Assembly: GCA_000716465.1 (NCBI GenBank)
Contig: JNWL01000006.1
Coordinates: 1 to 64,000, forward strand
Source: Streptomyces bikiniensis
GTDB taxonomy: Bacteria; Actinomycetota; Actinomycetes; Streptomycetales; Streptomycetaceae
Reading direction: 5' to 3'
Length of the DNA stretch: 64,000 nucleotides
Shown in pieces: positions 28,000-35,213 of the stretch. Below the pieces are notes generated by a model, which was not told the DNA's origin, did no database searches, and saw only the letters and a program-made list of their open reading frames with translations. A program made the translations under genes and the position numbers. The stretch's first letter is position 1; each line of letters opens with the position of its first letter.

Positions 28000-28333
28000 T
28001 CCTCGTTCGCTAGCCAGGCACCACAGCGGTCCTGAGCACCACCCCGACCGCCGGCCGGGCCGCCCCTCTCCCGGCGCGAATCCGACCTCGATCGTTGTCG
28101 TACGACAATAAACGACGACCCTACTCCCCCGTGATCGTCGCGAGGAGGGCGGCGGGAATCAAGCGGCCGGAACGCGCCGGTGCGGCGGGCCGGCCGGTCC
28201 CGGGGGTGTCGTGTCCTCGCCACCGCGCCCGGCCGTCCCGGTCGCGCACACCGGTCGCATACAACGGGGAGGCCGGGGTATGCGGCGCATCGAACCGGGC
28301 GGTCGGCGCCCTGACGGAGAGGGGAGACCCGCT
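28000..28333. other. intergenic region between divergent genes, 334 bp
   Basis: Contains the palindrome at 28095-28108 and should hold the promoters of the hybrid kinase (minus) and the DUF5133 gene (plus). No further gene is supported. Confidence 0.5.
28095..28108. promoter_or_regulatory. operator-like palindrome upstream of hybrid kinase
   Basis: TTGTCGTACGACAA is a perfect 14-bp palindrome in an otherwise GC-rich stretch, 102 bp before the kinase start. An ACGACG half repeats on its right. A regulator site is inferred; the protein is not known. Confidence 0.5.
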
Positions 28334-28561
28334 GTGTTGATGGCCCATCCCGCGGTGTTGAGCAACCTGATCGAGCAGTACGAGACGCTGAGGGTGCTGC
28401 ACGCGGAGGACGGAAGCCCCGAGGTGCGGCAGCGCATGGACGACATCGCGTACACGCTGTGCGTCTCGACCGGCACGCGCGACGTGGACACGGCGCTGGT
28501 CGCCGCCCGCCACCGGCTGCCCGGCGCGCGCCCCGAGGACGACTCGGTGCTGATGGCCTGA
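28334..28561 (+). CDS. small protein, DUF5133-like
   Basis: A 75-residue soluble protein starting GTG-TTG-ATG (reads MLMAHPAVLSNLIEQYETLR). A central RMDDIAYTLCVSTGTRDVDTALVAAR segment is followed by an acidic tail. The opening and the CVSTGTRDVD phrase match the small DUF5133 family common in Streptomyces, as far as I can recognise it. GGGGAGA lies before the GTG. The function is unknown. A strong terminator follows immediately. Confidence 0.75.
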   Translation: MLMAHPAVLSNLIEQYETLRVLHAEDGSPEVRQRMDDIAYTLCVSTGTRDVDTALVAARHRLPGARPEDDSVLMA

Positions 28562-28567
28562 TTCCGT

Positions 28568-28619
28568 ACGCCGGAACCCGGCACGCCCCCTTCCGTGGGG
28601 GTGTGCCGGGTTCCGGCGT
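28568..28619 (+). terminator. 23-bp stem terminator
   Basis: Arms ACGCCGGAACCCGGCACGCC... and its complement (28597-28619) with one G-U pair and a 6-base loop TTCCGT, starting 7 bp after the DUF5133 stop. Confidence 0.85.
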
Positions 28620-28651
28620 TTCCGGGCCCGTGGACGGCATCCGTGAACGGC

Positions 28652-28699
28652 ACACGGCCGGCGCCCGCCACCGGTGTCGGTGGCGGGCGCCGGCCGTGT
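28652..28699 (-). terminator. perfect 21-bp stem terminator
   Basis: Perfect arms at 28652-28672 and 28679-28699 (core GGCCGGCGCCCGCCACC) with a 6-base loop. It serves the minus-strand small membrane protein gene ending at 28721 and insulates it from the converging gene. Confidence 0.85.
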
Positions 28700-28720
28700 C
28701 TGCGGTACGCGGTACGCGGT

Positions 28721-28882
28721 CTACCAGCGGTACCAGCGGCCCGTGCCGCCCTTCGGCCGGGCCACGAAGCCGAGCAGCCAGAGGACGAGCACGATCACGG
28801 CCACCCACCAGAGGGCCTTCACCGCGAAACCGGCGCCGAAGAGGATCAGCGCGAGCAGCAGAACCAGCAGAAGAGGAACCAT
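28721..28882 (-). CDS. 53-residue hydrophobic membrane protein
   Basis: A short gene reading MVPLLLVLLLALILFGAGFA, then VKALWWVAVIVLVLWLLGFV and a basic tail RPKGGTGRWYRW. It has two hydrophobic segments with a basic C-terminus, like the short hydrophobic proteins widespread in Streptomyces (Lmo0937-like). CGGAGGTTG precedes the ATG at a good distance and a strong terminator follows, which supports it as a real gene despite its size. The role is unknown; related proteins are often stress-induced. Confidence 0.8.
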   Translation of the reverse strand: MVPLLLVLLLALILFGAGFAVKALWWVAVIVLVLWLLGFVARPKGGTGRWYRW

Positions 28883-29080
28883 TTCCGTCAACCTCCGAAT
28901 TTTTCACGTACTCCCACGCCCGTTCTCCCGTCCACCGGGCATCCCCGTCACGCGGACGGGAATGCGGCTACTTCTTCTCCGGTGGTCGGGGAAACGGATC
29001 CGGGATACTGCACAGAACGTCAAAGAATGAAGTCAAGGAATGAAGGGGAGCACCTTCGGAAAAGGATGTCACCCCGCCGG

Positions 29081-29113
29081 GAGGGCCGGTCCCCGACCCC
29101 GGGGCCGGCCCTC
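29081..29113 (-). terminator. hairpin after the truncated GvpF gene
   Basis: Arms GAGGGCCGG and CCGGCCCTC with further GC pairing of the inner bases, 9 bp beyond the stop at 29122. Confidence 0.55.
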
Positions 29114-29121
29114 GGCGCATG

Positions 29122-29919
29122 TCAGATGCGGCCGCCGGTGAGCCGGGTGAGCGGGCCGCGCGAGCGCGTCCCGGTCCGGCGTCCCAGGGCGTACGCACCG
29201 GTGAGCGCGGCCGCGCCGAAGGCGGCGGTGCCGCCGGTGAGCGCCTTGCGGGTGCGCACGGCGTTCCACGCGAGGCCGCCGACGCCCCGGACGGCGTGAA
29301 CGGCCGCGAGGGTCTTCTCCGCGAGGGGCGCGGGAAGCGCGGACAGCGCTCCGGACGCCGCTCCCCCGGTCCCCTCGGAACCCTTTTCGGCCTTTCCGGC
29401 ATTTCCCGTCGAGGCCGGTTTCTCGCTGTTCTTCTCCGATGCGCTCATGTCATCCGTGTAGCCGGACCGGGCGGGAGCAAACCCTTTTCCACGGAGTTCG
29501 CCGGGCGTACGGCCCGGCCGCGGCCGGTGGGCGCCCGCCGGTCGGCCGAGGGCCTTCGAGAAACCGTCCTCCCCCTCTTCGAGGAGGCGGCGCACGCCCG
29601 GTTCGCCGCGGCGGACGGTCCCGAGCCGCAGGGGGACGGCGGTGGTCCGGCGGCCCGCCGCGGCCAGCACGCCGTGGTGGGCCCTGGCCATCCTCGCGAG
29701 CCAGTCGGGGTCCTCCAGCCGTTCGCGCAGGGGCGCCTCGCCGAAGTCGGCCGCCGGGACCGGTTCGACCAGGGCGGTGAGGCCCCGGTGCTCGACGGTC
29801 GTGAGCCCCCCGCCCAGGGTCACGTCGGGCGGGGGGTCGGCGGGCGGCCCGTCCACGGCGGCGGAGCGGACGACGGCGTACACGTACAGCAGCGGTTCCC
29901 CGCCGGTGAGCGGTTCCAC
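29122..29919 (-). CDS. truncated GvpF/L N-terminal domain fused in frame to an Ala/Gly-rich cationic protein
   Basis: 265 residues if read as one protein. Residues 1-125 match the first half of the GvpL/GvpF gas-vesicle family: LLYVYAVVRS, GGLTTVEHRGLTALVEPV, WLARMARAHHGVL and VPLRLGTV. The second half of the family fold, roughly 110 residues, is absent. Instead the frame continues through an Arg/Pro stretch into a segment beginning MSASEKNSEK (ATG 29448) that is Ala/Gly-rich, ends in RRTGTRSRGPLTRLTGGRI, and could be a separate 108-residue gene with a weak ribosome site. GTG 29919 starts five bases beyond the GvpL stop, with GGAGGG upstream. A deletion has probably joined gvpF to the next gene. 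Confidence 0.65.
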   Translation of the reverse strand: MEPLTGGEPLLYVYAVVRSAAVDGPPADPPPDVTLGGGLTTVEHRGLTALVEPVPAADFGEAPLRERLEDPDWLARMARAHHGVLAAAGRRTTAVPLRLGTVRRGEPGVRRLLEEGEDGFSKALGRPAGAHRPRPGRTPGELRGKGFAPARSGYTDDMSASEKNSEKPASTGNAGKAEKGSEGTGGAASGALSALPAPLAEKTLAAVHAVRGVGGLAWNAVRTRKALTGGTAAFGAAALTGAYALGRRTGTRSRGPLTRLTGGRI

Positions 29920-29923
29920 GGAC

Positions 29924-30643
29924 TCAGCCCTCCTCGACGAAGCTGTACGGGGGCAGCGGCCCCATCACCTGCTCCCGCAGGTGCTCGTGCTCCTGGTGGA
30001 GGGCGCGTACGGCCTCCAGGAACGCGTCGCGCCGCTCGCGCTCCACGAGGAACGACAGGTTGACGAGGTGGCCGGTGTCCCCCGGCCCGTGGACCGTCGC
30101 CGCCGCGTGGGCGGAGAGGGTCCGCTCCACGAGGAGGGCGTCGGCCCTCTCGCGTTCGGCGACGGCCCGTGCGACCAGTTCGTCGAAGACGCTCCGCTCC
30201 TCGCGGCCCGTGCAGCCCGACGCGCGGTCGGCGGCGTGCCGGGCCGTCAGGTCGGGGTCCTCGGCGAGCACCGCGTGGAGCAACGCCTCCCGGTCGTGGT
30301 GGACCTTCAGGTTGAACTCGTCCTTGCCGGCGAGCGCCCTCAGGCGCTCCGCGTAGAGGTCGTGGTGCTCCTCCAGGATCGCGGCGACCGTCGCGTCGTC
30401 GGGGGAGATCCTGCCGAACCGCAGGGGCAGGACCGGGCCCTCCCTCCCGGCCTCGATCACGACGTGCTGGTGGGCGAGGAGGTCGCGGCGGTCCGCCTTC
30501 ACCTCGGTCGTCGCGTCGCTGCACAGGGCCACCAGGTCGCCGCCGCGCACGGTGCGCACGGGCCTCGGGGGGTCGCCGATGCCCTCGATGGCGTCGGGGA
30601 GTTCCCGGTCGGCGGGGGCGATGCCGTAGACGTACGTACTCAT
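29924..30643 (-). CDS. gvpL: gas vesicle protein GvpL/GvpF family
   Basis: A 239-residue full-length GvpL/F family protein. It reads STYVYGIAPADRELP at the start, then GDLVALCSDATTEVKADRRDLLAHQHV, LPLRFGRISPDDATVAAIL and KVHHDREALLHAVLAEDP. The C-terminal half has LSAHAAATVHGPGDTGHLVNLSFLV and RYSF-like PPYSFVEEG at the end. These proteins help assemble gas vesicle shells in organisms that have GvpA. Here no GvpA, J, K, N, O or S gene is visible, so a gas-vesicle function is doubtful. ATG 30643 overlaps the stop of the GlsB-like gene as ATGA and has GGAGGAGAAGGA upstream. Confidence 0.88.
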   Translation of the reverse strand: MSTYVYGIAPADRELPDAIEGIGDPPRPVRTVRGGDLVALCSDATTEVKADRRDLLAHQHVVIEAGREGPVLPLRFGRISPDDATVAAILEEHHDLYAERLRALAGKDEFNLKVHHDREALLHAVLAEDPDLTARHAADRASGCTGREERSVFDELVARAVAERERADALLVERTLSAHAAATVHGPGDTGHLVNLSFLVERERRDAFLEAVRALHQEHEHLREQVMGPLPPYSFVEEG

Positions 30644-30993
30644 TCCTTCTCCTCCCGGTGGTGCGGAAGCGCGGCGGCGCGGCCCGCCGGCGCTGCTCCC
30701 GCTGCTGTTCCTCTCCTCGCGGGCCGGGGTCGGTCCAGGCCCTTCACCCGGGTCAGCGCGGCGACGCCGAGTGCCGCGAGCAGGACCTGCGCCGACCACT
30801 CGGCCCAGTCGGGGCCGGAGGTGTCGGAGAGTCCCGTCGCCCGCGCGATCGCGGTTCCCGCCAGCGCCGCCGCGATGCCGGCGACGACGGTCCACAGCGT
30901 GCCGATGTGCTGGCGCCCCGGGACGACGAGCCGCCCCAGCACTCCGACGACCGCTCCGACGAGCAGGGCGCTGACGACGCCTGAGATCTCCAC
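30640..30993 (-). CDS. GlsB/YeaQ/YmgE-like membrane protein
   Basis: 117 residues with three hydrophobic stretches: ISGVVSALLVGAVVGVLGRL, TLWTVVAGIAAALAGTAIA and a weaker WSAQVLLAALGVAAL. LGRLVVPGRQ corresponds to the family's AK-x-x-x-PG motif. A basic Ala/Arg/His tail of about 30 residues follows. GTG 30993 has CGAGGAGG upstream. It is the first gene of a GlsB-gvpL-gvpF' operon with ATGA coupling. Longer upstream reading in this frame is low-complexity. Confidence 0.8.
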   Translation of the reverse strand: MEISGVVSALLVGAVVGVLGRLVVPGRQHIGTLWTVVAGIAAALAGTAIARATGLSDTSGPDWAEWSAQVLLAALGVAALTRVKGLDRPRPARRGTAAGAAPAGRAAALPHHREEKE

Positions 30994-31300
30994 GGCCGCC
31001 TCCTCGGGTTCCGGACGGGTGCTCCGCATCCGCCTGCCCGCCGGACGCGACTCCACGCCCCGTCCACCGCGAAAGGGCGCGAACGGCCCCTTCCCGGACG
31101 GTTCCCCCACCGACGCCGTCCGCGTGACGGACGGCGTCGGCCGGGTCGGCCGCCGGCACGGGGAGGCCGCCGCCCTCGCCGCCGGGGCGGCGCTCCGTTC
31201 CGGATGTGACGGCGTGCCAGGCGGTCTGTGCAGACGTGCGCGCCCCGCGGACAATGGGCTCGAGGGGCGCTCGCGGCGCTCCGGTCACGGGGGTGGGCTC
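30994..31300. other. intergenic region between divergent genes, 307 bp
   Basis: Upstream region of the GlsB-Gvp operon (minus) and the TIGR04222 gene (plus). No gene, clear operator or strong promoter was identified. Confidence 0.45.
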
Positions 31301-32410
31301 ATGTGGTGGTGGCTGGGCGGGGGCATGTGGACCGCGGTGTGCGTGGCGTCGCTCGGCTTCCGGGCGGCCCACCACCGGCTCCTGGCCCACCGCCCTCCCC
31401 GGGCCGCGCCCACGGACGTTCCGCCGGGTCCGCACGCGTGCGCGTACCTCCGCGGCGGTGCCCGGGCGACCGCCCAGACGGCGCTGACGGCGCTGTACCT
31501 GGCAGGGCTCGTCACCGTCGTGGGGAACCGGATCGTCCGTGTGGACGCGGCCGGGGCGGCGGGCCGCGGCCTCCCGGCCGACCCCGTCGAGGCGGCGGCG
31601 CTGGCCCTGTGCCGGTCCGGACGCGGCGAGCGGGGCACGAGGACGGAGGGACGCGTCGAGAGGAGCCGGGCCGTGCGCCGGCTCGGCACCTCGCTGGGAG
31701 AGGAGGGCCTGCTCTTCCGCACCCGTCCGGCGGCCCGGCTGGAGGACTGGCAGTCGGCCGTGTTCATGACGGGGCTCTCGGCCTTCGTCGTGGGCATGGT
31801 CGCCGTGGGCGCACTGGACGGCCCCGACGGTGTCGGCGCGGCCTGGACGGCGGTCCTGTCCCCGGTCCTCGGGCTGCTGTCGCTGGTGCCCGCCGTTCGC
31901 GTCCCCGTCACTCCACGGGGCCCCACCGAAGCGGGCCGCCGCCTGACGGAGACCCTCCCGACCGGGACGTCCGACACCGACCGGGTGCTGTACCAGGTCG
32001 CCGCCCTGGGCACCGGATCGTCCGTCATGCCGCAGGACCTCCGCCGCGCCCTGTGGCGTCCGGCCCCGTCGGACCACCGGCCGGACGACCACCCGCCGGG
32101 ACTGGGCGGGTGGGGCTCTAGGGGTGTTCCCGGAGCCGGGCGGGCACCCGGCCGGCGTGCCTCCCCGGGACGTCACCCGGTCACAGGCCGCCCAGGCCGG
32201 GGCCCTCGTAGATCACCACCGGTTCCTCGGGCGGTTCGGGTCGCGGGGGCGGATCGGCCCGGCGGGGCGGTTCCGGGAGGTGCAGGGGGTGCCGGGCGGA
32301 GAGGACGGCGAGACCGTGGACCGCGAGGTCCCGCAGCCGTGCGTTCTCGCCCGGGCGGATCCACTCGGGGCGCTCGGCCGCCCTCATCGCCGCGCGCCCG
32401 GCGTCGGTGA
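31301..32410 (+). CDS. TIGR04222-like membrane protein, 3' end uncertain
   Basis: The start MWWWLGGGMWTAVCVASLGF is a membrane anchor. A domain typical of TIGR04222 proteins follows (ACAYLRGGARATAQTALTAL, LAGLVTVVGNRIVRVD). Two further helices occur at about 152-172 and 180-205. The frame stays open to 32410, but from about residue 275 the sequence is Pro/Arg/Gly low complexity and overlaps the converging gene at 32181-33080 by about 230 bp. A stop in another frame occurs at 32119-32121, so a frameshift near the end, or a short disordered tail, would explain it. The function of this family is unknown. No ribosome site is obvious. Confidence 0.65.
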   Translation: MWWWLGGGMWTAVCVASLGFRAAHHRLLAHRPPRAAPTDVPPGPHACAYLRGGARATAQTALTALYLAGLVTVVGNRIVRVDAAGAAGRGLPADPVEAAALALCRSGRGERGTRTEGRVERSRAVRRLGTSLGEEGLLFRTRPAARLEDWQSAVFMTGLSAFVVGMVAVGALDGPDGVGAAWTAVLSPVLGLLSLVPAVRVPVTPRGPTEAGRRLTETLPTGTSDTDRVLYQVAALGTGSSVMPQDLRRALWRPAPSDHRPDDHPPGLGGWGSRGVPGAGRAPGRRASPGRHPVTGRPGRGPRRSPPVPRAVRVAGADRPGGAVPGGAGGAGRRGRRDRGPRGPAAVRSRPGGSTRGARPPSSPRARRR

Positions 32411-33080
32411 CGGAGAACGGGGTGAAGGACCCCTCGGCCCGCTCCCGCACCGCGCGGGCCCACCACAGCAGCAGCGGGTATCCCGACAACGGCAGCGGGG
32501 CGTGGGCGGCGACCGCCAGGACGACGCCGGCCGCGGCGGCCGCGGGGAGCCACCGCACGACGGTGGCGTGGCGGTTGCGGGCGGCCAGCCAGCGCTGCGT
32601 GGCCGGGGACCGGCGGAGGACGCCGAGGGGGAAGCCGTCGTCGGTCATCAGGCCGTCCAGGACGAGCCGGTCGCGCAGGGCCCGCATCCGGGGGTGCCGG
32701 TCTCCGACGACAGGCGGCCGGCGGAGGCCGCCCTCCCCGTCCGCGTCCCCGGCCACGAGGTCGAGCACCATGGCCTCCACGTCGTCCCGGGGGCCCCGGC
32801 CCGACGGGCGGAGCTCGACGCGGTCGGCGGCGGTCCGCCGCACGTCCAGGCGCCGGCCCCGGTGCATGCGCAGCAGGGCCACGTGGACGACGCGGGAGCC
32901 CTGCCCGTGCAGGTAGGCGAGTTCGTACAGGTCCAGGCGCTGTTCCGGCGGCCGTGGCGGCCGGATCCCGGCCGTCATGGCGCGACGGGCGCGCCGCAGG
33001 GCCGCCGCCGTGGCCGACGCGGTCACGAGCGAGGCCAGTAACAGCAGGGCCCCGAAGAGGTTCCCCCACCACGTCCCCAT
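32181..33080 (-). CDS. TIGR04222 domain-containing membrane protein
   Basis: 299 residues. It starts with a membrane helix (WGNLFGALLLLASLVTASATAAAL) and continues with the family's typical block RLDLYELAYLHGQGSRVVHVALLRMHRGRRLDV. It carries SPATQRWLAARNRHATVVRWLP before two hydrophobic segments (about 185-215), and ends in a Pro-rich tail. GGAGGGG precedes ATG 33080. It is convergent with a likely paralogue at 31301. The role of the family is unknown. Confidence 0.8.
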   Translation of the reverse strand: MGTWWGNLFGALLLLASLVTASATAAALRRARRAMTAGIRPPRPPEQRLDLYELAYLHGQGSRVVHVALLRMHRGRRLDVRRTAADRVELRPSGRGPRDDVEAMVLDLVAGDADGEGGLRRPPVVGDRHPRMRALRDRLVLDGLMTDDGFPLGVLRRSPATQRWLAARNRHATVVRWLPAAAAAGVVLAVAAHAPLPLSGYPLLLWWARAVRERAEGSFTPFSVTDAGRAAMRAAERPEWIRPGENARLRDLAVHGLAVLSARHPLHLPEPPRRADPPPRPEPPEEPVVIYEGPGLGGL

Positions 33081-33182
33081 GTGCTTCCCCTCCGTGGAAC
33101 GGTGTCCTTCACGCCCTTCCTGCCCGTGCCGGGCCGGTACGAGACATTCCTCGTCCGTCCCGGCGCCGTCCGGGCGCCCTCC

Positions 33183-35183
33183 TCAGCCGTCCGCCGCCTC
33201 CGCTTCCTCCTCCGCCCCGATCTCGGCCCAGACCGTCTTGCCGCCGGGCGTGTAGCGGATGCCCCAGTTCTCCGCGAGGGTGGCGCAGATGAGCAGCCCG
33301 CGGCCGCCCTCGTCGACGGCCTTGGCGTGGCGCAGGTGGGGTGCGGCCTGGCCGGTGTCGCCGATCTCGCAGATCAGGGTGGTGGAGTCGGCGATGAGGC
33401 GGAGGACGATCGGGGCGGCGCCGTAGCGGAGGGCGTTGGTGACGAGTTCGCTGACGACGAGGGTCGCCGTGAACGGGTCGACGGGGTGGTTCCACTTCCG
33501 GAGCTGCTCCTCGACGTGCCCGCGCGCGATGCCGACGGCGGAGAAGTCGAAGGGGACGGTCCACTCGGCCAGTTCGTGCGGCGACAGGTGCCGGGTGCGG
33601 GCGAGGAGCAGGACGCGGTCGGGGTCGAGGAGCCGGGCGACGTCGTCCGCCATCGCCTCAGGGGAGCGCCCGGGGTGTGCGAGGGCGTTCACCAGGTCCT
33701 CCGTCCGCGGACCGCCCTCGCCCGGTGCCAGGCAGAGGGTGCTGCCCTCGGGGAGGACCAGCGAGGCGCAGGCGAAGGGCGGCCCCTCCCCGCCGAGCAG
33801 CGGGCCGTCGTCGACCGGCCGGGTGTCGACCGACCCGTCGGGGCGGACGACGGCGAACAGCGAGGTGCCGGCGCGGGCGACGTCGAGCCGTCCGTCGACC
33901 GGGTCGTGGACGGCGACCGTGCAGCTCGCCGTCGCCCCGTCTCCCCCGGGTCCGGCCTCCTGCTCCCCGGCGAGCCGGAGGGTCGTGGCGTGGAGGCGGG
34001 CGAGCAGTTCGTGCGGTTCCAGGTCGAGGGTGGTCAGGCTGTAGACGGCGGTCCGCAGCCGGCTCATGGTGGCGACGGCGCTGAGCCCGGCGCGGTCGAC
34101 CTGGCCGACGACGAGCGCCACCCGGGCCCCCGACAGGGGGACGACGTCGTACCAGGAGCCGACGCCGCTGCCGTCGGGCTGGTTGCGCCGGGCGATGTCG
34201 ACGGCCTTCTGGGTGGCCTCCTCCTGGCGCAGCGGCCAGCTCTGGAGCGCCGTCATGACGATGTGCTCGCGGGTGAACCGCAGGGCGTTCTCCAGGCAGG
34301 TCGCCGTGCGGGTGGCGATGCCCTCGGCCAGTTCGAGGTCGTCCTCGTCGTAGGGTTCGGCCCCTTCCGCGCGCTGGAAGACGACGGCCCCGAAGACCTG
34401 GCCCCGGACGAGCAGCGGGGCGACGAGCCGCGTGCCCCCGGCCCCGCCCTCCTCCGGGGGGAGCAGCCGGGGTTCCGTCGGCAGCACCCTCCCGAAGATC
34501 CCGGGGAGCAGCAGGGCGCCGGCCGTCGGGATCCGGGGGCCGGTCTCCGTCGCGCCGGTCGCGGTGCAGCGCAGCAGGGGCGCCGGGTCGTGGGAGCGGA
34601 GGCCGGGCTCCCTGCCCCGCAGTACGGCGTCGGTGAGGGCGACCACCACCGTGTCGGCGAACCCGGGCACCGTGACGTCGACCAGTTCCCGGGCCGTGCG
34701 CTCCACGTCCAGGCTGGAGCCGATCCGCTCGTGGGCGTCGTGCAGCAGCCGGAGGCGGGCCTGCGCCCGTTCGCGTTCGGTGACGTCCGTGCTGGTGAGG
34801 ACGACGCCCAGGACCCGTCCCGCGTCGTCCAGGAGGCGATGGGCGGAGACGGAGAAGACGTACTCGCTGCGCGGGTCGGTGAAGGGGTGTCCGGTGACGA
34901 GGTGGTCGAGCGCCGGGCGGCCGGTGGCGAGGACCTCCCGCAGCATCTCCTCGTCCACGTCCACGCCGAGGGGGGCGTACGCCTCCGACGCGGGCAGGCC
35001 GACGATCCGCTCGGCCGGGATGCCGCGGACGCCGACGGCGACCGGGTTGACGCGGACGACGCGCAGCTCCGTGTCGAGGACGTGGAGGCCGACGTCGGAC
35101 TGGGTGAAGATGGCGTCCAGGACCGCCTCGTCCCACTGGTCCGGGGCGGCGGGGCGGGGGGACCGTCCGGGGTCCGCGTTCAT
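33183..35183 (-). CDS. PAS-GAF-SpoIIE-HATPase regulator, phosphatase site degenerate
   Basis: A 666-residue signalling protein. A PAS domain (about 20-135; FTQSDVGLHVLDTELRVVRVNPVAV) is followed by a GAF domain (about 155-305). A SpoIIE-like domain follows at about 330-530. There the metal motifs are lost: GVGSWYD in place of VGGDWYD, VGQVDRAG in place of GDVxGHG, and LAPGEGG in place of TDG. The C-terminal RsbW-like HATPase is intact (ATLVVSELVTNALRYG, EIGDTGQAAP, DEGGRGL). It may therefore work as an anti-sigma kinase with a regulatory pseudophosphatase. The layout recalls OsaC of S. coelicolor, where kinase and phosphatase domains are also fused. ATG 35183 has GAAGAGGG upstream. Confidence 0.87.
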   Translation of the reverse strand: MNADPGRSPRPAAPDQWDEAVLDAIFTQSDVGLHVLDTELRVVRVNPVAVGVRGIPAERIVGLPASEAYAPLGVDVDEEMLREVLATGRPALDHLVTGHPFTDPRSEYVFSVSAHRLLDDAGRVLGVVLTSTDVTERERAQARLRLLHDAHERIGSSLDVERTARELVDVTVPGFADTVVVALTDAVLRGREPGLRSHDPAPLLRCTATGATETGPRIPTAGALLLPGIFGRVLPTEPRLLPPEEGGAGGTRLVAPLLVRGQVFGAVVFQRAEGAEPYDEDDLELAEGIATRTATCLENALRFTREHIVMTALQSWPLRQEEATQKAVDIARRNQPDGSGVGSWYDVVPLSGARVALVVGQVDRAGLSAVATMSRLRTAVYSLTTLDLEPHELLARLHATTLRLAGEQEAGPGGDGATASCTVAVHDPVDGRLDVARAGTSLFAVVRPDGSVDTRPVDDGPLLGGEGPPFACASLVLPEGSTLCLAPGEGGPRTEDLVNALAHPGRSPEAMADDVARLLDPDRVLLLARTRHLSPHELAEWTVPFDFSAVGIARGHVEEQLRKWNHPVDPFTATLVVSELVTNALRYGAAPIVLRLIADSTTLICEIGDTGQAAPHLRHAKAVDEGGRGLLICATLAENWGIRYTPGGKTVWAEIGAEEEAEAADG

Positions 35184-35213
35184 GCGTCCCTCTTCCGTGT
35201 CGGGCCGGACATG

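Noticed and set aside
24127..28035. Plus-strand open frame of 1302 codons opposite the hybrid kinase
   Set aside because: It is the antisense shadow of a real gene in very GC-rich DNA: low-complexity, Asp/Gly/Val-rich and repeating exactly with the HAMP units of the opposite strand.
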